From contig OY762913.1 of NCBI GenBank assembly GCA_963666535.1, positions 1,612,001 to 1,676,000 of the forward strand: a DNA stretch of 64,000 nt, read 5' to 3'. Below, piece by piece: positions 35,284 to 45,262 of this stretch; within the stretch, counting starts at the first letter, position 1, and each line of letters starts with the position of its first letter. The notes beneath the pieces were generated by a model. That model worked only from the letters and a program-made list of their open reading frames with translations. It ran no database searches and was not told the DNA's origin. This DNA comes from G963666535 sp963666535 (GTDB lineage: Bacteria > Bacillota > Clostridia > Oscillospirales > Oscillospiraceae). The position numbers were made by a program, and so were the translations under genes.

Positions 35284-35315
35284 TATCAGTTCCAAGCTGA
35301 AATAGGAGACAGAAT

Positions 35316-36374
35316 ATGCTGTATATTATCGTTGCAATTTTAATGTTTGGCGTCCTGATTGCCATCCACGAATTCGGACATTTTACCGCGGCTAAGCTGC
35401 TTGGCGTGCAGGTGAATGAATATGCGATCGGTATGGGACCGCTTCTGTGGCATAAGCAATGGGGCGAGACCCAGTATTCATTGCGCGCATTTCCCATCGG
35501 CGGATACTGTGCCATGGAGGGGGAGGACGAGGATTCTGAAAATCCCCGAGCCTTCAGCGCACAAAAGGCATGGAAACGGCTGATCATTCTGGTTGCGGGC
35601 TCCTTCATGAATTTTCTGATTGGTTTTGTCATTATTTTGGCGCTGTTTTCTACCAGCACAGCCTTTTCATCGCCCGAAATCTCTGGATTTATGGACGGTT
35701 TCCCCTTGCAGGGAGAGCAGGGACTGATGGCGGGTGATACCATTGTTTCCATCAACGGCGCTCACGTGCATACCTATCAGGACGTAAATCTCATTCTAAC
35801 CCGGCTGGATGACGAGAGCATGGATCTTGTCATTCGGCGCGGCGGTGAGGAACTTGTGCTGGAGGATTTCCCGCTCACGCGGCAGGAGTATGAAAACGAT
35901 GGAACAATGGTGTTGAAATACGGATTGCTCTTCGGCAGCGTTGAGGCAACGCCCCTTGTTAAGCTTCAGTACAGCTGGTTTAATTGCCTTTATTTCGTGC
36001 GGCTGGTTTGGTACGGGCTGGTGGATCTGGTCAGCGGTGTGGCAGGCCTTGCCGACCTGTCCGGGCCCATCGGTATTGTGGACACCATCAGCGAAGTGGG
36101 CAGTCAGTCCGACACCATAGGGGCAGGGTTGCAAAATGTGTTTTACTATATCGCACTGATTGCGGTGAACCTTGCGGTGATGAATATGCTGCCGCTGCCG
36201 GCACTGGACGGCGGGCGGATCTTTTTCTTGCTGTTAAACAGCGCGTTTACTCTGGTTACGCGAAGAAAGATCAATCCAAAGTACGAGGGCTATGTCCACG
36301 CGGCGGGACTTTTTTGCCTGCTGGCGCTGATGGTTGTGGTGGCCTTTAACGACATTGTGAGAATTGTTGGGTGA
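35316..36374 (+). CDS. rseP: Site-2 intramembrane metalloprotease RseP
   Basis: RseP (RasP) cleaves membrane-embedded substrates such as anti-sigma factors and signal-peptide remnants. The 352-residue protein has the zinc motif HEFGH at residues 18-22 in the first membrane helix. A PDZ domain spans about 130-200, and NLAVMNMLPLPALDGGRIFF near 288-307 carries the third metal ligand. Its place between dxr and ispG is standard for Firmicutes. Confidence 0.95.
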   Translation: MLYIIVAILMFGVLIAIHEFGHFTAAKLLGVQVNEYAIGMGPLLWHKQWGETQYSLRAFPIGGYCAMEGEDEDSENPRAFSAQKAWKRLIILVAGSFMNFLIGFVIILALFSTSTAFSSPEISGFMDGFPLQGEQGLMAGDTIVSINGAHVHTYQDVNLILTRLDDESMDLVIRRGGEELVLEDFPLTRQEYENDGTMVLKYGLLFGSVEATPLVKLQYSWFNCLYFVRLVWYGLVDLVSGVAGLADLSGPIGIVDTISEVGSQSDTIGAGLQNVFYYIALIAVNLAVMNMLPLPALDGGRIFFLLLNSAFTLVTRRKINPKYEGYVHAAGLFCLLALMVVVAFNDIVRIVG

Positions 36375-36378
36375 TAAA

Positions 36379-37416
36379 GTGACCAAGCAGATTTTTGTGG
36401 GGGGTGTCCCCATCGGCGGGGGCGCGCGTATCCCCATTCAATCCATGACCAATACCCGCACAGATGATGTGGAAGCCACCGTCTGCCAGATCAAGGCGCT
36501 GGCGGCGGCGGGGTGCGATATCGTCCGCGTTGCGGTGCCCGATATGGCGGCAGCCAAAGCCGTAGGAGCCATCAAAGAGCGGATATCCATCCCACTGGTG
36601 GTGGATATCCATTTTGACTATAAGCTGGCGTTAACGGCCATTGCCGCCGGCGCGGACAAGGTGCGCATCAATCCCGGCAATATCGGCGGAGAGAATCGGG
36701 TGCGCGCGGTGGCAGAGGCCTGCCAGGAGAAAAACATACCCATTCGTATCGGCGTCAACGGCGGCTCACTGGAAAAGCCGTTGCTCGCCAAATACGGCGG
36801 CGTGACTGCCGAAGCGTTGGTAGAATCTGCATTCGGACACATCGGGCTGCTGAACCGATTTGATTTTGATGAGATTTGCATCTCGCTCAAGTCCTCCTCT
36901 GTGCCGGTGACCATGGCGGCCTATCGCCTGATGAGCCAGCAGAGTGATTATCCCCTGCATCTTGGCGTGACCGAGGCGGGCACGCCCCACATGGGGATTT
37001 TAAAATCAGCCGTAGGAATCGGGGGCCTTTTGGCCATGGGGATCGGTGACACCCTGCGGGTGACACTGACCGCCGACCCGGTGGAGGAAATTGCGGCAGC
37101 AAAGGACATCCTTCTGGTGGCAGGCTGCCGCAAGGAAGGGCCGGAGCTGATTGCCTGTCCCACCTGCGGTCGGACAAAAATTGACCTTATTTCCCTTGCA
37201 AATGAGGTAGAGCGCCGCTTAGCCGAAGTAAAGAAACCCATCACGGTTGCTGTGATGGGCTGCGCGGTCAATGGGCCGGGCGAAGCCGCCGCAGCCGATG
37301 TGGGGATTGCGGGAGGAGACGGCGAAGGACTCGTTTTCCTCAAGGGCGAGATCGTAAAAAAGGTTCCCCAGTCGCAGCTGGTGGAGGAGCTTTTTGCCCT
37401 GATCGAAACCCTGTAA
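36379..37416 (+). CDS. ispG: 4-hydroxy-3-methylbut-2-enyl diphosphate synthase (IspG)
   Basis: IspG is a [4Fe-4S] enzyme that reductively opens MEcPP to HMBPP in the MEP pathway. The 345-residue protein begins IFVGGVPIGGGARIPIQSMTNT. Cluster cysteines lie in CPTCGRTKIDL near 260 and MGCAVNGPGEA near 290, ahead of DVGIAGGDGEG. The GTG at 36379 after GGGTG is preferred; a TTG five codons upstream overlaps rseP. The electron donor and ispH are not in the window. Confidence 0.93.
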   Translation: MTKQIFVGGVPIGGGARIPIQSMTNTRTDDVEATVCQIKALAAAGCDIVRVAVPDMAAAKAVGAIKERISIPLVVDIHFDYKLALTAIAAGADKVRINPGNIGGENRVRAVAEACQEKNIPIRIGVNGGSLEKPLLAKYGGVTAEALVESAFGHIGLLNRFDFDEICISLKSSSVPVTMAAYRLMSQQSDYPLHLGVTEAGTPHMGILKSAVGIGGLLAMGIGDTLRVTLTADPVEEIAAAKDILLVAGCRKEGPELIACPTCGRTKIDLISLANEVERRLAEVKKPITVAVMGCAVNGPGEAAAADVGIAGGDGEGLVFLKGEIVKKVPQSQLVEELFALIETL

Positions 37417-37440
37417 GCTCGAATTTGGAGTGTACATTCT

Positions 37441-40400
37441 ATGCCAGAACAGACCAAAATTCCTTTTTTAACTATGTTTTCCAAATGGACGCCAGACGCT
37501 GCTCTGGCGCCCTTGTTTGATCACTGCTTTGTGACGGGGGCAAATATAGACCGCGCGCTGCGCAGCATGACCGCACAGGTGCAGTGCCCCCAGCCCTGTG
37601 CCGCCGAAATGGTCAGCAGGACAGAAGCGGCGCTGGCCGCCGCGTATGGAATGAAGCAGGTGTCGCTGCACATGGAATGTGTTAAGCCGCAGCGGTCCCC
37701 AGAGAAACCGTCCCATGAGGAAACGTCCGCTAAGGCTGCCGAGGACCCCTTCGCCGTGACAGAAGCTATCCGTGCCGCCGCGCTGAAAAAACTTTCTCCC
37801 GCCGCACCGCGGGAGGAGCGGAAAAAGGAGAAGGGCACCACGATCTATGGCCGCACCGTGTCAGGGAAACCAACCCCCATGGGGGAGCTGAGCATGGATA
37901 TGGGGACGGTAACCATAGAGGGCAGCGTATTCTTCGTGGAGCATAAGGATTTGAAGAAGCGGGGCGCTACTATTGTCGGATTTGATATGACGGACCATAC
38001 CGGCTCCATCCATGTGGGTAAATTTATGCTGGGCAGTGAAAGCCGCCCCATTGTGGACGGCGTGAAAAAGGGAATGCAGCTAAAAGTAAAGGGCCGTCTG
38101 AACATGGACCGATACTATAATGACATGGTGCTGGAGCCGGATAGCATTGAGCGGACGGAGAAGGTAAAACGAAAAGACACGGCTCCGGAAAAACGGGTGG
38201 AGCTGCACCTACATACCAGAATGTCCGCCATGGATGCGCTGACCGACACCAAGATGGCCGTGGAGTGCGCCGCCGCTTGGGGGCATCCGGCGATGGCGAT
38301 CACCGATCACGGTGTGGCGCAGTCTTTTCCGGATGCCGACCACGCATCCCACAGCAGCCGGGATATCAAGATTCTTTATGGTGTGGAGGCGTACTACATC
38401 AACGATGTGGACGACCGGGTGGTGGTCCACGGAAAGTTGCAGCAGTCACTGGGAGAAGAGATTGTCTGCTTTGATATTGAGACCACCGGCCTTGACCGCC
38501 GGATTGAGGCCATCACCGAGATTGGCGCCGTTGTGCTGAAAAACGGAGCCGTCATGGACTCTTTTTCCACGTTTGTCGATCCAAAGCGCCGCCTTTCCCC
38601 GGAGATCGTGAATCTCACCGGGATTACCGACGAAATGCTGGTGGGCGCGCCCACCCAGGAGGAGGCGCTGCGCGCCTTTGTTGAATTTGTGGCCGGTCGG
38701 CCGCTGGCGGCGCATAACGCCGAGTTTGACATGGGCTTTATTTCCGCTGGCTGCCGGGCACATGGGATCCCGTTTCAGGCCACGTCGCTGGATACCTTGG
38801 TTTTGGCGCAAAACCTACTGCCAAACCTGGGTAAGTATAAACTGGATATCGTGGCAGACCATCTGAATCTGCCATCCTTTCACCACCACCGGGCCACAGA
38901 CGATGCGTCCACGGTGGCGTATATGCTCATTCCATTTTTTAAGATGTTGGAGAATCTGGATGTTCATGCCTTGCAGGAAATCAACCCGGCCATGACCAAG
39001 CTGCGCAGTGGCGGAAAGGCCAAGCGGCAGCCCCATCACCTGATTGTGCTGGCCAAGAATCAGACCGGTCTGCGTAATCTGTACAAGCTGATTTCCTTAT
39101 CTCATCTCAAACACTTCAAGCGCCATCCCATCATGCCGAAAAGCCTGATCAATGAAAACCGGGAGGGCCTGATTCTTGGTTCGGCCTGCGAGGCGGGCGA
39201 ATTGTTTACCGCCGTGGTTCGCCATAAAGATACGGACGAGCTCAAGCGGATTGCGGCGTGGTATGACTATCTGGAAATACAGCCGACCTGCAATAATGCC
39301 TTTATGCTCCGCAAGGGGATGGTGAAGTCGGAGGAAGAGCTGCGTGGGTTTAACCGCACCATGGTGGAGCTGGGCCGGGAAATGGAAAAGCCGGTCTGTG
39401 CCACAGGAGACGTGCACTTTCTGGAGCCGGAGGATGAAGTTTACCGGCACATTTTGCTGGCCTCAAAGAAATTTGAAGATGCCGACGCGGCATTGCCCAT
39501 CTACTTTAAAACCACCGATGAAATGCTGAAGGAGTTTTCCTATCTGGGTAAGGATACGGCATACGAAGTGGTGGTCACCAATACTAATCTGGTGGCAGGC
39601 TGGTGCGAAAAGGTTCATCCGCTGCCCCAAAACCTGTTCCCGCCAAAGCTGGAGAATTCCGATGGTGAACTAACCCAGTTGGTATGGGATAAGGTAAAAA
39701 TGCTCTACGGTGAGCAGCCGCCCCAAATTGTGGTGGATCGTGTCAATGCAGAGCTGGGTGACATCATCAAGTGTCACTACGACGTGATCTATATGTCGGC
39801 GCAGAAGCTGGTGCAAAACTCATTGGAACATGGCTATCTGGTTGGCTCCCGTGGTTCCGTGGGCTCCTCTCTGGTGGCCTTTTTATCCGGGATTACCGAG
39901 GTGAACTCCCTGCCTGCCCACTACCGCTGCCCCAACTGTAAGCACACCGACTTTGAAACGGGGAAGAGTTACGGCTGCGGCGCGGATATGCCGGATGCCG
40001 TCTGCCCTATCTGCAGCGCGCAGTACGCAAAGGACGGGTTCAATATTCCGTTTGAAACCTTCCTAGGCTTCGGGGGGGACAAAGTGCCGGATATCGACCT
40101 GAACTTCTCCGGTTTGTATCAAGCCAAGGCGCACCGCTATACCTTTGAACTGTTCGGCGAAAGCCATGTGTTTCGCGCCGGAACCATCGGCACCGTGGCG
40201 GAAAAGACGGCATTTGGCTATGTGAAAAAGTATCTGGAGGAACAAGGCCGCCATGTGACCCGGGCAGAGGAAAACCGCCTGACTCTCGGCTGTACAGGCG
40301 TGAAGCGTACAACAGGACAGCATCCCGGCGGTATGGTCGTCATCCCGCAGGACAACGAGATCTACGATTTTTGCCCGGTGCAGCACCCGGCCGACGATAC

Positions 40401-41517
40401 CAGCACAGACATTGTGACAACTCACTTTGAATATCACTCCATGGAGTCCAATCTCCTGAAACTGGACATGCTGGGTCACGATGACCCCACCATGATCCGC
40501 ATGCTGGAGGATCTGACCGGCGTGGATGCCAAGACCATTCCGCTGGACGACAAGGATACCATGTCCATCTTTACATCATCCGAAGTGTTGGGGTTTACAG
40601 CGGACAAGGTGCTGGGACCAACCGGCGCATGCGCCATTCCGGAATTCGGGACTTCCTTTGTTCGCGGTATGCTGGAGGACACGGAGCCGGACCAGTTCGA
40701 TATCTTGGTGCGTCTGTCCGGGTTTTCCCACGGGACAGACGTGTGGCTGGGCAACGCAAAGGACCTGATCCTTTCCGGAACGGCCACCGTGCAGCAGGCC
40801 ATTGGCTGCCGCGATGATATCATGCTGTATCTGATCAGCTGCGGCATGAATGAAAAGCGCTCCTTCAAGATTATGGAGGCCGTGAGAAAAGGCAGAGGTC
40901 TGCCCGACGGCGCAGAGGAGGAGATGAAGGAACACGGTGTTCCGGAATGGTACATCGGTTCCTGCAAAAAGATTGCATATCTGTTCCCCAAAGCCCACGC
41001 GGTTGCTTATGTTATGATGGCGTTTCGCATTGCGTGGTTCAAGGTGCACCGTCCGCTGGCGTTCTATACGGCCTATTTTTCGATTCGGGCAAAGGCCTTT
41101 GACGAGGCATATATGTGCCGCGGCATGGATGTAGTGAAACAGAAAATGCGTGAGATCCAGGCCAAAGATAAGGATGCCACAGCGGTGGAGCAGGATATGC
41201 TTACCACCCTTGAGGTATGCTATGAGTTCTATCTGCGGGGGTTCACCTTTCACAATTTGGATCTATACGAGTCTGACGCACTACTGTTTCGCATGAATGA
41301 GGAGGACGGAACCCTCACGCCGCCCTTTGTCTCCGTGGCCGGGCTGGGGGAGACCGCCGCCGTTTCCATTGTGGAACAGCGGAAAGGGAAGCAGTTCATT
41401 TCGGTGGAGGAGGTTTCCTCTGCTTGTCCGAACGTATCAAAAACGCATATTGAGCTTTTGAAAGCCGCAGGCGCGCTCAGCGGGATGCCGGACACCAGTC
41501 AAATGACGCTGTTCTAA
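37441..41517 (+). CDS. polC: PolC-type DNA polymerase III alpha subunit
   Basis: PolC is the main replicative polymerase of low-GC Gram-positives. The 1358-residue protein has an N-terminal region, an OB domain (about 145-225) and a PHP domain (from about 258) split by an inserted DEDD 3'-5' exonuclease (IVCFDIETTGLD near 342; AHNAEFDMGF near 423). A zinc-binding segment (CPNCKHTDF, CGADMPDAVCPICSAQY, about 828-860) and the palm with DIDLNFSG near 885 follow. Standard PolC is about 1430 residues; the difference is mainly at the N-terminus. TTTGGAG precedes the start. Confidence 0.97.
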   Translation: MPEQTKIPFLTMFSKWTPDAALAPLFDHCFVTGANIDRALRSMTAQVQCPQPCAAEMVSRTEAALAAAYGMKQVSLHMECVKPQRSPEKPSHEETSAKAAEDPFAVTEAIRAAALKKLSPAAPREERKKEKGTTIYGRTVSGKPTPMGELSMDMGTVTIEGSVFFVEHKDLKKRGATIVGFDMTDHTGSIHVGKFMLGSESRPIVDGVKKGMQLKVKGRLNMDRYYNDMVLEPDSIERTEKVKRKDTAPEKRVELHLHTRMSAMDALTDTKMAVECAAAWGHPAMAITDHGVAQSFPDADHASHSSRDIKILYGVEAYYINDVDDRVVVHGKLQQSLGEEIVCFDIETTGLDRRIEAITEIGAVVLKNGAVMDSFSTFVDPKRRLSPEIVNLTGITDEMLVGAPTQEEALRAFVEFVAGRPLAAHNAEFDMGFISAGCRAHGIPFQATSLDTLVLAQNLLPNLGKYKLDIVADHLNLPSFHHHRATDDASTVAYMLIPFFKMLENLDVHALQEINPAMTKLRSGGKAKRQPHHLIVLAKNQTGLRNLYKLISLSHLKHFKRHPIMPKSLINENREGLILGSACEAGELFTAVVRHKDTDELKRIAAWYDYLEIQPTCNNAFMLRKGMVKSEEELRGFNRTMVELGREMEKPVCATGDVHFLEPEDEVYRHILLASKKFEDADAALPIYFKTTDEMLKEFSYLGKDTAYEVVVTNTNLVAGWCEKVHPLPQNLFPPKLENSDGELTQLVWDKVKMLYGEQPPQIVVDRVNAELGDIIKCHYDVIYMSAQKLVQNSLEHGYLVGSRGSVGSSLVAFLSGITEVNSLPAHYRCPNCKHTDFETGKSYGCGADMPDAVCPICSAQYAKDGFNIPFETFLGFGGDKVPDIDLNFSGLYQAKAHRYTFELFGESHVFRAGTIGTVAEKTAFGYVKKYLEEQGRHVTRAEENRLTLGCTGVKRTTGQHPGGMVVIPQDNEIYDFCPVQHPADDTSTDIVTTHFEYHSMESNLLKLDMLGHDDPTMIRMLEDLTGVDAKTIPLDDKDTMSIFTSSEVLGFTADKVLGPTGACAIPEFGTSFVRGMLEDTEPDQFDILVRLSGFSHGTDVWLGNAKDLILSGTATVQQAIGCRDDIMLYLISCGMNEKRSFKIMEAVRKGRGLPDGAEEEMKEHGVPEWYIGSCKKIAYLFPKAHAVAYVMMAFRIAWFKVHRPLAFYTAYFSIRAKAFDEAYMCRGMDVVKQKMREIQAKDKDATAVEQDMLTTLEVCYEFYLRGFTFHNLDLYESDALLFRMNEEDGTLTPPFVSVAGLGETAAVSIVEQRKGKQFISVEEVSSACPNVSKTHIELLKAAGALSGMPDTSQMTLF

Positions 41518-41525
41518 GCTTTTTC

Positions 41526-41554
41526 TTGACAACTCTGTCACGATGTAGTATATT
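41526..41554 (+). promoter_or_regulatory. Sigma-A promoter for the his operon
   Basis: TTGACA (41526-41531), a 17-bp spacer and TATATT (41549-41554) lie 35 bp upstream of hisZ and 9 bp after polC. The leader is too short for a T-box or an attenuator peptide. Confidence 0.88.
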
Positions 41555-41588
41555 AGCGTGGTAAAGTATGAAAGCGGAGGGGATCGCC

Positions 41589-42758
41589 TTGAATTATACG
41601 GTCAATACGCCAGAGGGAACAAAAGACCGGCTATTCGCCGAGTGTCTGGAGCGTCGCAGGGTCCAAAGCGGTTTGACCCATCTGTTTCGACAACGCGGTT
41701 ATGCAGAGGTCAATACGCCGGAAATGGAGTATTATGATCTGTTTCTCCGTTCCGGCAACCCATTGCCGCAGGAGGCGATGCTGAAAGTCATTGACCGCAG
41801 CGGAAAGATCTGTGTGATGCGGCCGGACTGCACCACGCCCATTGCCCGGGTGGCGGCCACCAAGCTGAAAACGCTGCCGTTTCCCCAGCGGCTTTATTAC
41901 AATCAGACCGTGTTCCGTTCCGGCACGGAAAATGCCGGTGGCAGCAGCGAAATCGCGCAATGCGGTGTGGAGCTGATCGGTGCTTCCGGGCTGAAGGCTG
42001 ATTTGGAAATGGTAGCAATGGCTGTGGATGCCCTGCGGGCCTGCGGGCTTGTAAAGTTTCATATTGAACTGGGCCATGCGGGCTTTTTCCGGGATCTTGC
42101 CGCCAAAATGGATATGGAGGCGGAGACGATAGAGAAAATGCGCAAGCTTATCGAGGGAAAGAATTTTGCCGCCTTGGGTGACTTTCTGGAACCGTTTCGC
42201 GGGGAAAATGCCGCCCACGCGCTGAAACGGCTTTCCCATCTGTTCGGTGGCACCGAGGTGCTGGACGAAGCGGAGGCACTGTCGGGTGGGAGTCAGGCTA
42301 TCTCTTACCTTGGGACCCTGTATGCGGAGCTGAGCAAGGCCGGTTACGGCGAGTTTCTTCGCTTTGACCTCGGGTTGGTACATCAAATTGACTATTACAC
42401 CGGCGTGGTATTCCGCGGTTATGTGGAGGGGGCGGCGGGCGCTGTGTTGTCCGGCGGCCGTTATGATACGCTGGTGGGTGATTTTGGCCGGGAGGCGGAT
42501 GCCACAGGCTTTGCGGTGGATGTGGATGCGGTGTCCGGCTGTCTGCCGGCGGTGGAGCCCCCTCAGACCGAGGTGCTGATCCATTACGAGAGCGATAGAC
42601 TGCGGCAGGCGGTTGCCGCCGTTGATGCGCGAAAATCCGGCACCTGTGAGCTGTCGTTTTGTGGCACGCTGGAGGAGAGCCGTAGGCTTGCCAGCGAAAA
42701 GGGGATTCAAACGCTTCTTGTGATTGACAAAGACGGAGAACGGGAGGTGCCGGTATGA
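41589..42758 (+). CDS. hisZ: ATP phosphoribosyltransferase regulatory subunit HisZ
   Basis: HisZ is a histidyl-tRNA-synthetase-like protein without aminoacylation activity that is required by the short form of HisG. The 389-residue product shows class II synthetase motifs (NTPEMEYYDLFLRSG, RPDCTTPIARV and YYNQTVFRS). A histidine-binding-like segment YYTGVVFRGY follows. The likely start is the TTG at 41589, 6 bp after GCGGAGGGG, giving NYTVNTPEGTKDRL; the ATG seven codons upstream overlaps that ribosome site. First gene of hisZGDBHAFIE. Confidence 0.92.
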   Translation: MNYTVNTPEGTKDRLFAECLERRRVQSGLTHLFRQRGYAEVNTPEMEYYDLFLRSGNPLPQEAMLKVIDRSGKICVMRPDCTTPIARVAATKLKTLPFPQRLYYNQTVFRSGTENAGGSSEIAQCGVELIGASGLKADLEMVAMAVDALRACGLVKFHIELGHAGFFRDLAAKMDMEAETIEKMRKLIEGKNFAALGDFLEPFRGENAAHALKRLSHLFGGTEVLDEAEALSGGSQAISYLGTLYAELSKAGYGEFLRFDLGLVHQIDYYTGVVFRGYVEGAAGAVLSGGRYDTLVGDFGREADATGFAVDVDAVSGCLPAVEPPQTEVLIHYESDRLRQAVAAVDARKSGTCELSFCGTLEESRRLASEKGIQTLLVIDKDGEREVPV

Positions 42759-43396
42759 GCGACAGACTGCGCATTGCGCTGACCAAGGGCCGTTTGCAGG
42801 ATCAGTCGGTGGAGCTGTTTGAAAAGGCGGGGTTGGACTGCACCCCAATCAAAAATCCAGGACGGCGGCTCATCCATTCTATTCCCAATTATCCGCTGGA
42901 CGCGGTGCTGGCAAAGGCCCCGGACGTCATTACTTATGTGGAGCACGGGGTATGCGACCTTGGCATTGTAGGCATGGACACCATTTTGGAACACGGACAT
43001 TCTTTTTATGAGGTGCTGGATCTGGGATTTGGCCGCTGCCGCTTTGCCCTTGCGGTCAAGGAAGGCACCGATTTTTACGGTACTTATAAAACCAGACGCA
43101 TTGCCACGAAATATCCCAATGTGACTCGTGCGTTTTTCGAGCAGAAGGGGATGGACGTTTCCATCATCAAGATTGAAGGTTCGGTGGAACTTGCCCCTCT
43201 GCTGGATTTGGCGGACGCCATTGTGGATATTGTGGAGACCGGCGCGACGCTGCGGGCCAACGGCCTGATTCCCATTGAAGACGTTGCCACGGTTAGCGCA
43301 CGCCTGATTGTAAACACAGCCAGCATGAAACTGTACAAAGCTGAAATTGATGATTTTTTAACGAGATGTGAGACGGAACTGGAGAGAGAACCATGA
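42755..43396 (+). CDS. hisG: ATP phosphoribosyltransferase, short form
   Basis: HisG joins ATP and PRPP in the first step of histidine synthesis. The 213-residue protein lacks the C-terminal regulatory domain of the long form, which fits the presence of hisZ. The signature EGSVELAPLLDLADAIVDIVETGATLRAN near 145-173 includes the PRPP-binding loop. The start overlaps the hisZ stop (ATGA). Confidence 0.97.
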   Translation: MSDRLRIALTKGRLQDQSVELFEKAGLDCTPIKNPGRRLIHSIPNYPLDAVLAKAPDVITYVEHGVCDLGIVGMDTILEHGHSFYEVLDLGFGRCRFALAVKEGTDFYGTYKTRRIATKYPNVTRAFFEQKGMDVSIIKIEGSVELAPLLDLADAIVDIVETGATLRANGLIPIEDVATVSARLIVNTASMKLYKAEIDDFLTRCETELEREP

Positions 43397-44667
43397 TGGA
43401 ACTGATTAAGGCGGACGGAAAAGCGGAGTATATTTGCATTTCCGCCATGCGTGCCCGCGCAGCGCAGGTCGGCGAGGACATTAACCGTGCTGTGGCTGTT
43501 ATGATGAACAATGTTAAGGAAAAGGGATTTCCGGCAGTCTCCGAGTATTCCATGCGTTTTGATGGGGCGGAGCCTTACGAGATTTCTCAGGCGGAGCTGC
43601 AGAAGGCTTATCAGGAATGCCCGAAAGAGCTTATTGCCGCCATGGAGCGTGCGGCGGAAAACATTCGGGACTACAATGAAAAGCTGCTGATCAAAACCAT
43701 GGAGTGGCAGTCGCCGGACGGCGGCGTGGTGGGCCGGGTGGTGCGTGGGCTGACCCGCGTTGGTATCTATGTGCCGGGCGGCACGGCGGCCTACCCGTCC
43801 TCGGTGCTGATGAACGCGATCCCCGCCAAGGTGGCGGGGGTGGAGGAGATCGTAATGGTCACGCCTCCCACCGAAAACCTGAACAATGCTGTTTTAGCCG
43901 CCGCTAAGATCGCGGGGGTGGACCGAGTGATCGCTGTCGGTGGGGCCCAGGCCGTGGCGGCGCTGACCTATGGCGCCGGGTTTATCCCCAAAGTCGACAA
44001 GTTGGTGGGCCCCGGTAATGCCTATGTCGCGGCTGCCAAGCGTATGGCGTACGGTCAGCTGGACATTGATATGGTGGCCGGCCCGTCTGAGGTGCTGGTG
44101 ATTGCGGATGAGACTTCCAATCCCAAATATGTGGCCGCCGACCTGCTCAGTCAGGCCGAGCACGACAAGCTGGCTTCCTCTGTCCTGCTTACCACCAGCG
44201 AGAGCGTTGCAAAGCGGGTGAATGAGGAGATTGTGCGGCAGACCACGTATCTGAGCCGGGCTGATATTATCAAGGTTTCCCTGCGTGATTTTGGCTGCGC
44301 CATCGTCTGCGACAGCATGGAAAAGATCGTGGAGCTTGCCAATGAGATTGCGCCGGAGCACCTTGAGATTGCGACGAAGGATCCACGCGCCGTGCTGCCC
44401 GGCATCAAAAACGCCGGTGCCGTATTTCTGGGGGAATGGACGCCGGAACCGTTGGGGGACTATATGGCGGGGCCTGACCACGTTCTGCCTACCTCTGGCA
44501 CTGCGCGCTTTTTCTCGCCGCTGTCGGTAGATAGCTTCCTCAAGACCATGAGCGTGATTGAGTACAGCAAGCAGAGCCTGGCCCCCATCAGCAAGGAGAT
44601 CATCGCAATGGCGGAGAGCGAGCATTTGACGGCGCATGCCAATTCCATCAGAGTGCGATTTGAATAA
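43393..44667 (+). CDS. hisD: Histidinol dehydrogenase
   Basis: HisD oxidises histidinol to histidine in two NAD-dependent steps, using zinc. The 424-residue protein has GLTRVGIYVPGGTAAYPSSVLM near 118-139, IDMVAGPSEVLVIAD near 225-239, and the zinc/catalytic region LLSQAEHDKLASS near 250-262. The start overlaps the hisG stop. Confidence 0.97.
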   Translation: MMELIKADGKAEYICISAMRARAAQVGEDINRAVAVMMNNVKEKGFPAVSEYSMRFDGAEPYEISQAELQKAYQECPKELIAAMERAAENIRDYNEKLLIKTMEWQSPDGGVVGRVVRGLTRVGIYVPGGTAAYPSSVLMNAIPAKVAGVEEIVMVTPPTENLNNAVLAAAKIAGVDRVIAVGGAQAVAALTYGAGFIPKVDKLVGPGNAYVAAAKRMAYGQLDIDMVAGPSEVLVIADETSNPKYVAADLLSQAEHDKLASSVLLTTSESVAKRVNEEIVRQTTYLSRADIIKVSLRDFGCAIVCDSMEKIVELANEIAPEHLEIATKDPRAVLPGIKNAGAVFLGEWTPEPLGDYMAGPDHVLPTSGTARFFSPLSVDSFLKTMSVIEYSKQSLAPISKEIIAMAESEHLTAHANSIRVRFE

Positions 44668-44681
44668 AAGGAGGGCGTCCC

Positions 44682-45260
44682 ATGGAGCGCAAAGCCACCA
44701 TCAACCGTAAGACCAAGGAAACGGATCTCTCTCTTGCCCTGTCGCTGGACGGCGGCGAGATATCGGTAGACACCGGCATCGGCTTTTTCGATCACATGCT
44801 CACCGCCATGGCGTTTTACGCCGGCTTCGGCATGAAACTGACGGTGCAGGGAGACCTGCATGTGGATGGACACCACACGGTGGAGGATACTGGCATTGCC
44901 ATCGGGCAAGCCATCAAAACGGCGTTGGGCGACAAAGTCGGCATTCGGCGGTTTGGCTCCGCCTATGTCCCTATGGACGAAGCCTTGGCCTTTACCGCTC
45001 TGGATTTTTCAGGCAGAGCGTTTCTGGTGTTTGATGGGACGATGCCCCAAGCGAGCATTGGTCAGTACGATGCCTGCCTGACGGAGGAGTTTATGCGGGC
45101 CATGGCGTTTAATGCCGGGATTACCCTGCACCAGAAGGCGCTTTATGGAAGGAACGCGCACCACATCACCGAAGCACTTTTTAAATCTCTGGGTCTTGCC
45201 GTGCAGGATGCGGTGAAGGTGGAGAACGACCGCGTAACCTCGACCAAAGGGGTTTTGTGA
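44682..45260 (+). CDS. hisB: Imidazoleglycerol-phosphate dehydratase
   Basis: HisB dehydrates imidazoleglycerol phosphate using manganese. The 192-residue monofunctional enzyme has the histidine clusters GFFDHMLTAMAFY, VDGHHTVEDTGI and HQKALYGRNAHHITEALFKSL. There is no fused histidinol-phosphatase domain, so that step must be encoded elsewhere. Confidence 0.97.
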   Translation: MERKATINRKTKETDLSLALSLDGGEISVDTGIGFFDHMLTAMAFYAGFGMKLTVQGDLHVDGHHTVEDTGIAIGQAIKTALGDKVGIRRFGSAYVPMDEALAFTALDFSGRAFLVFDGTMPQASIGQYDACLTEEFMRAMAFNAGITLHQKALYGRNAHHITEALFKSLGLAVQDAVKVENDRVTSTKGVL

Positions 45261-45262
45261 CC

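Noticed and set aside
41631..42848. A 405-codon open frame on the minus strand
   Set aside because: It is exactly antisense to hisZ, has no ribosome site and a composition typical of the reverse of GC-rich coding DNA.
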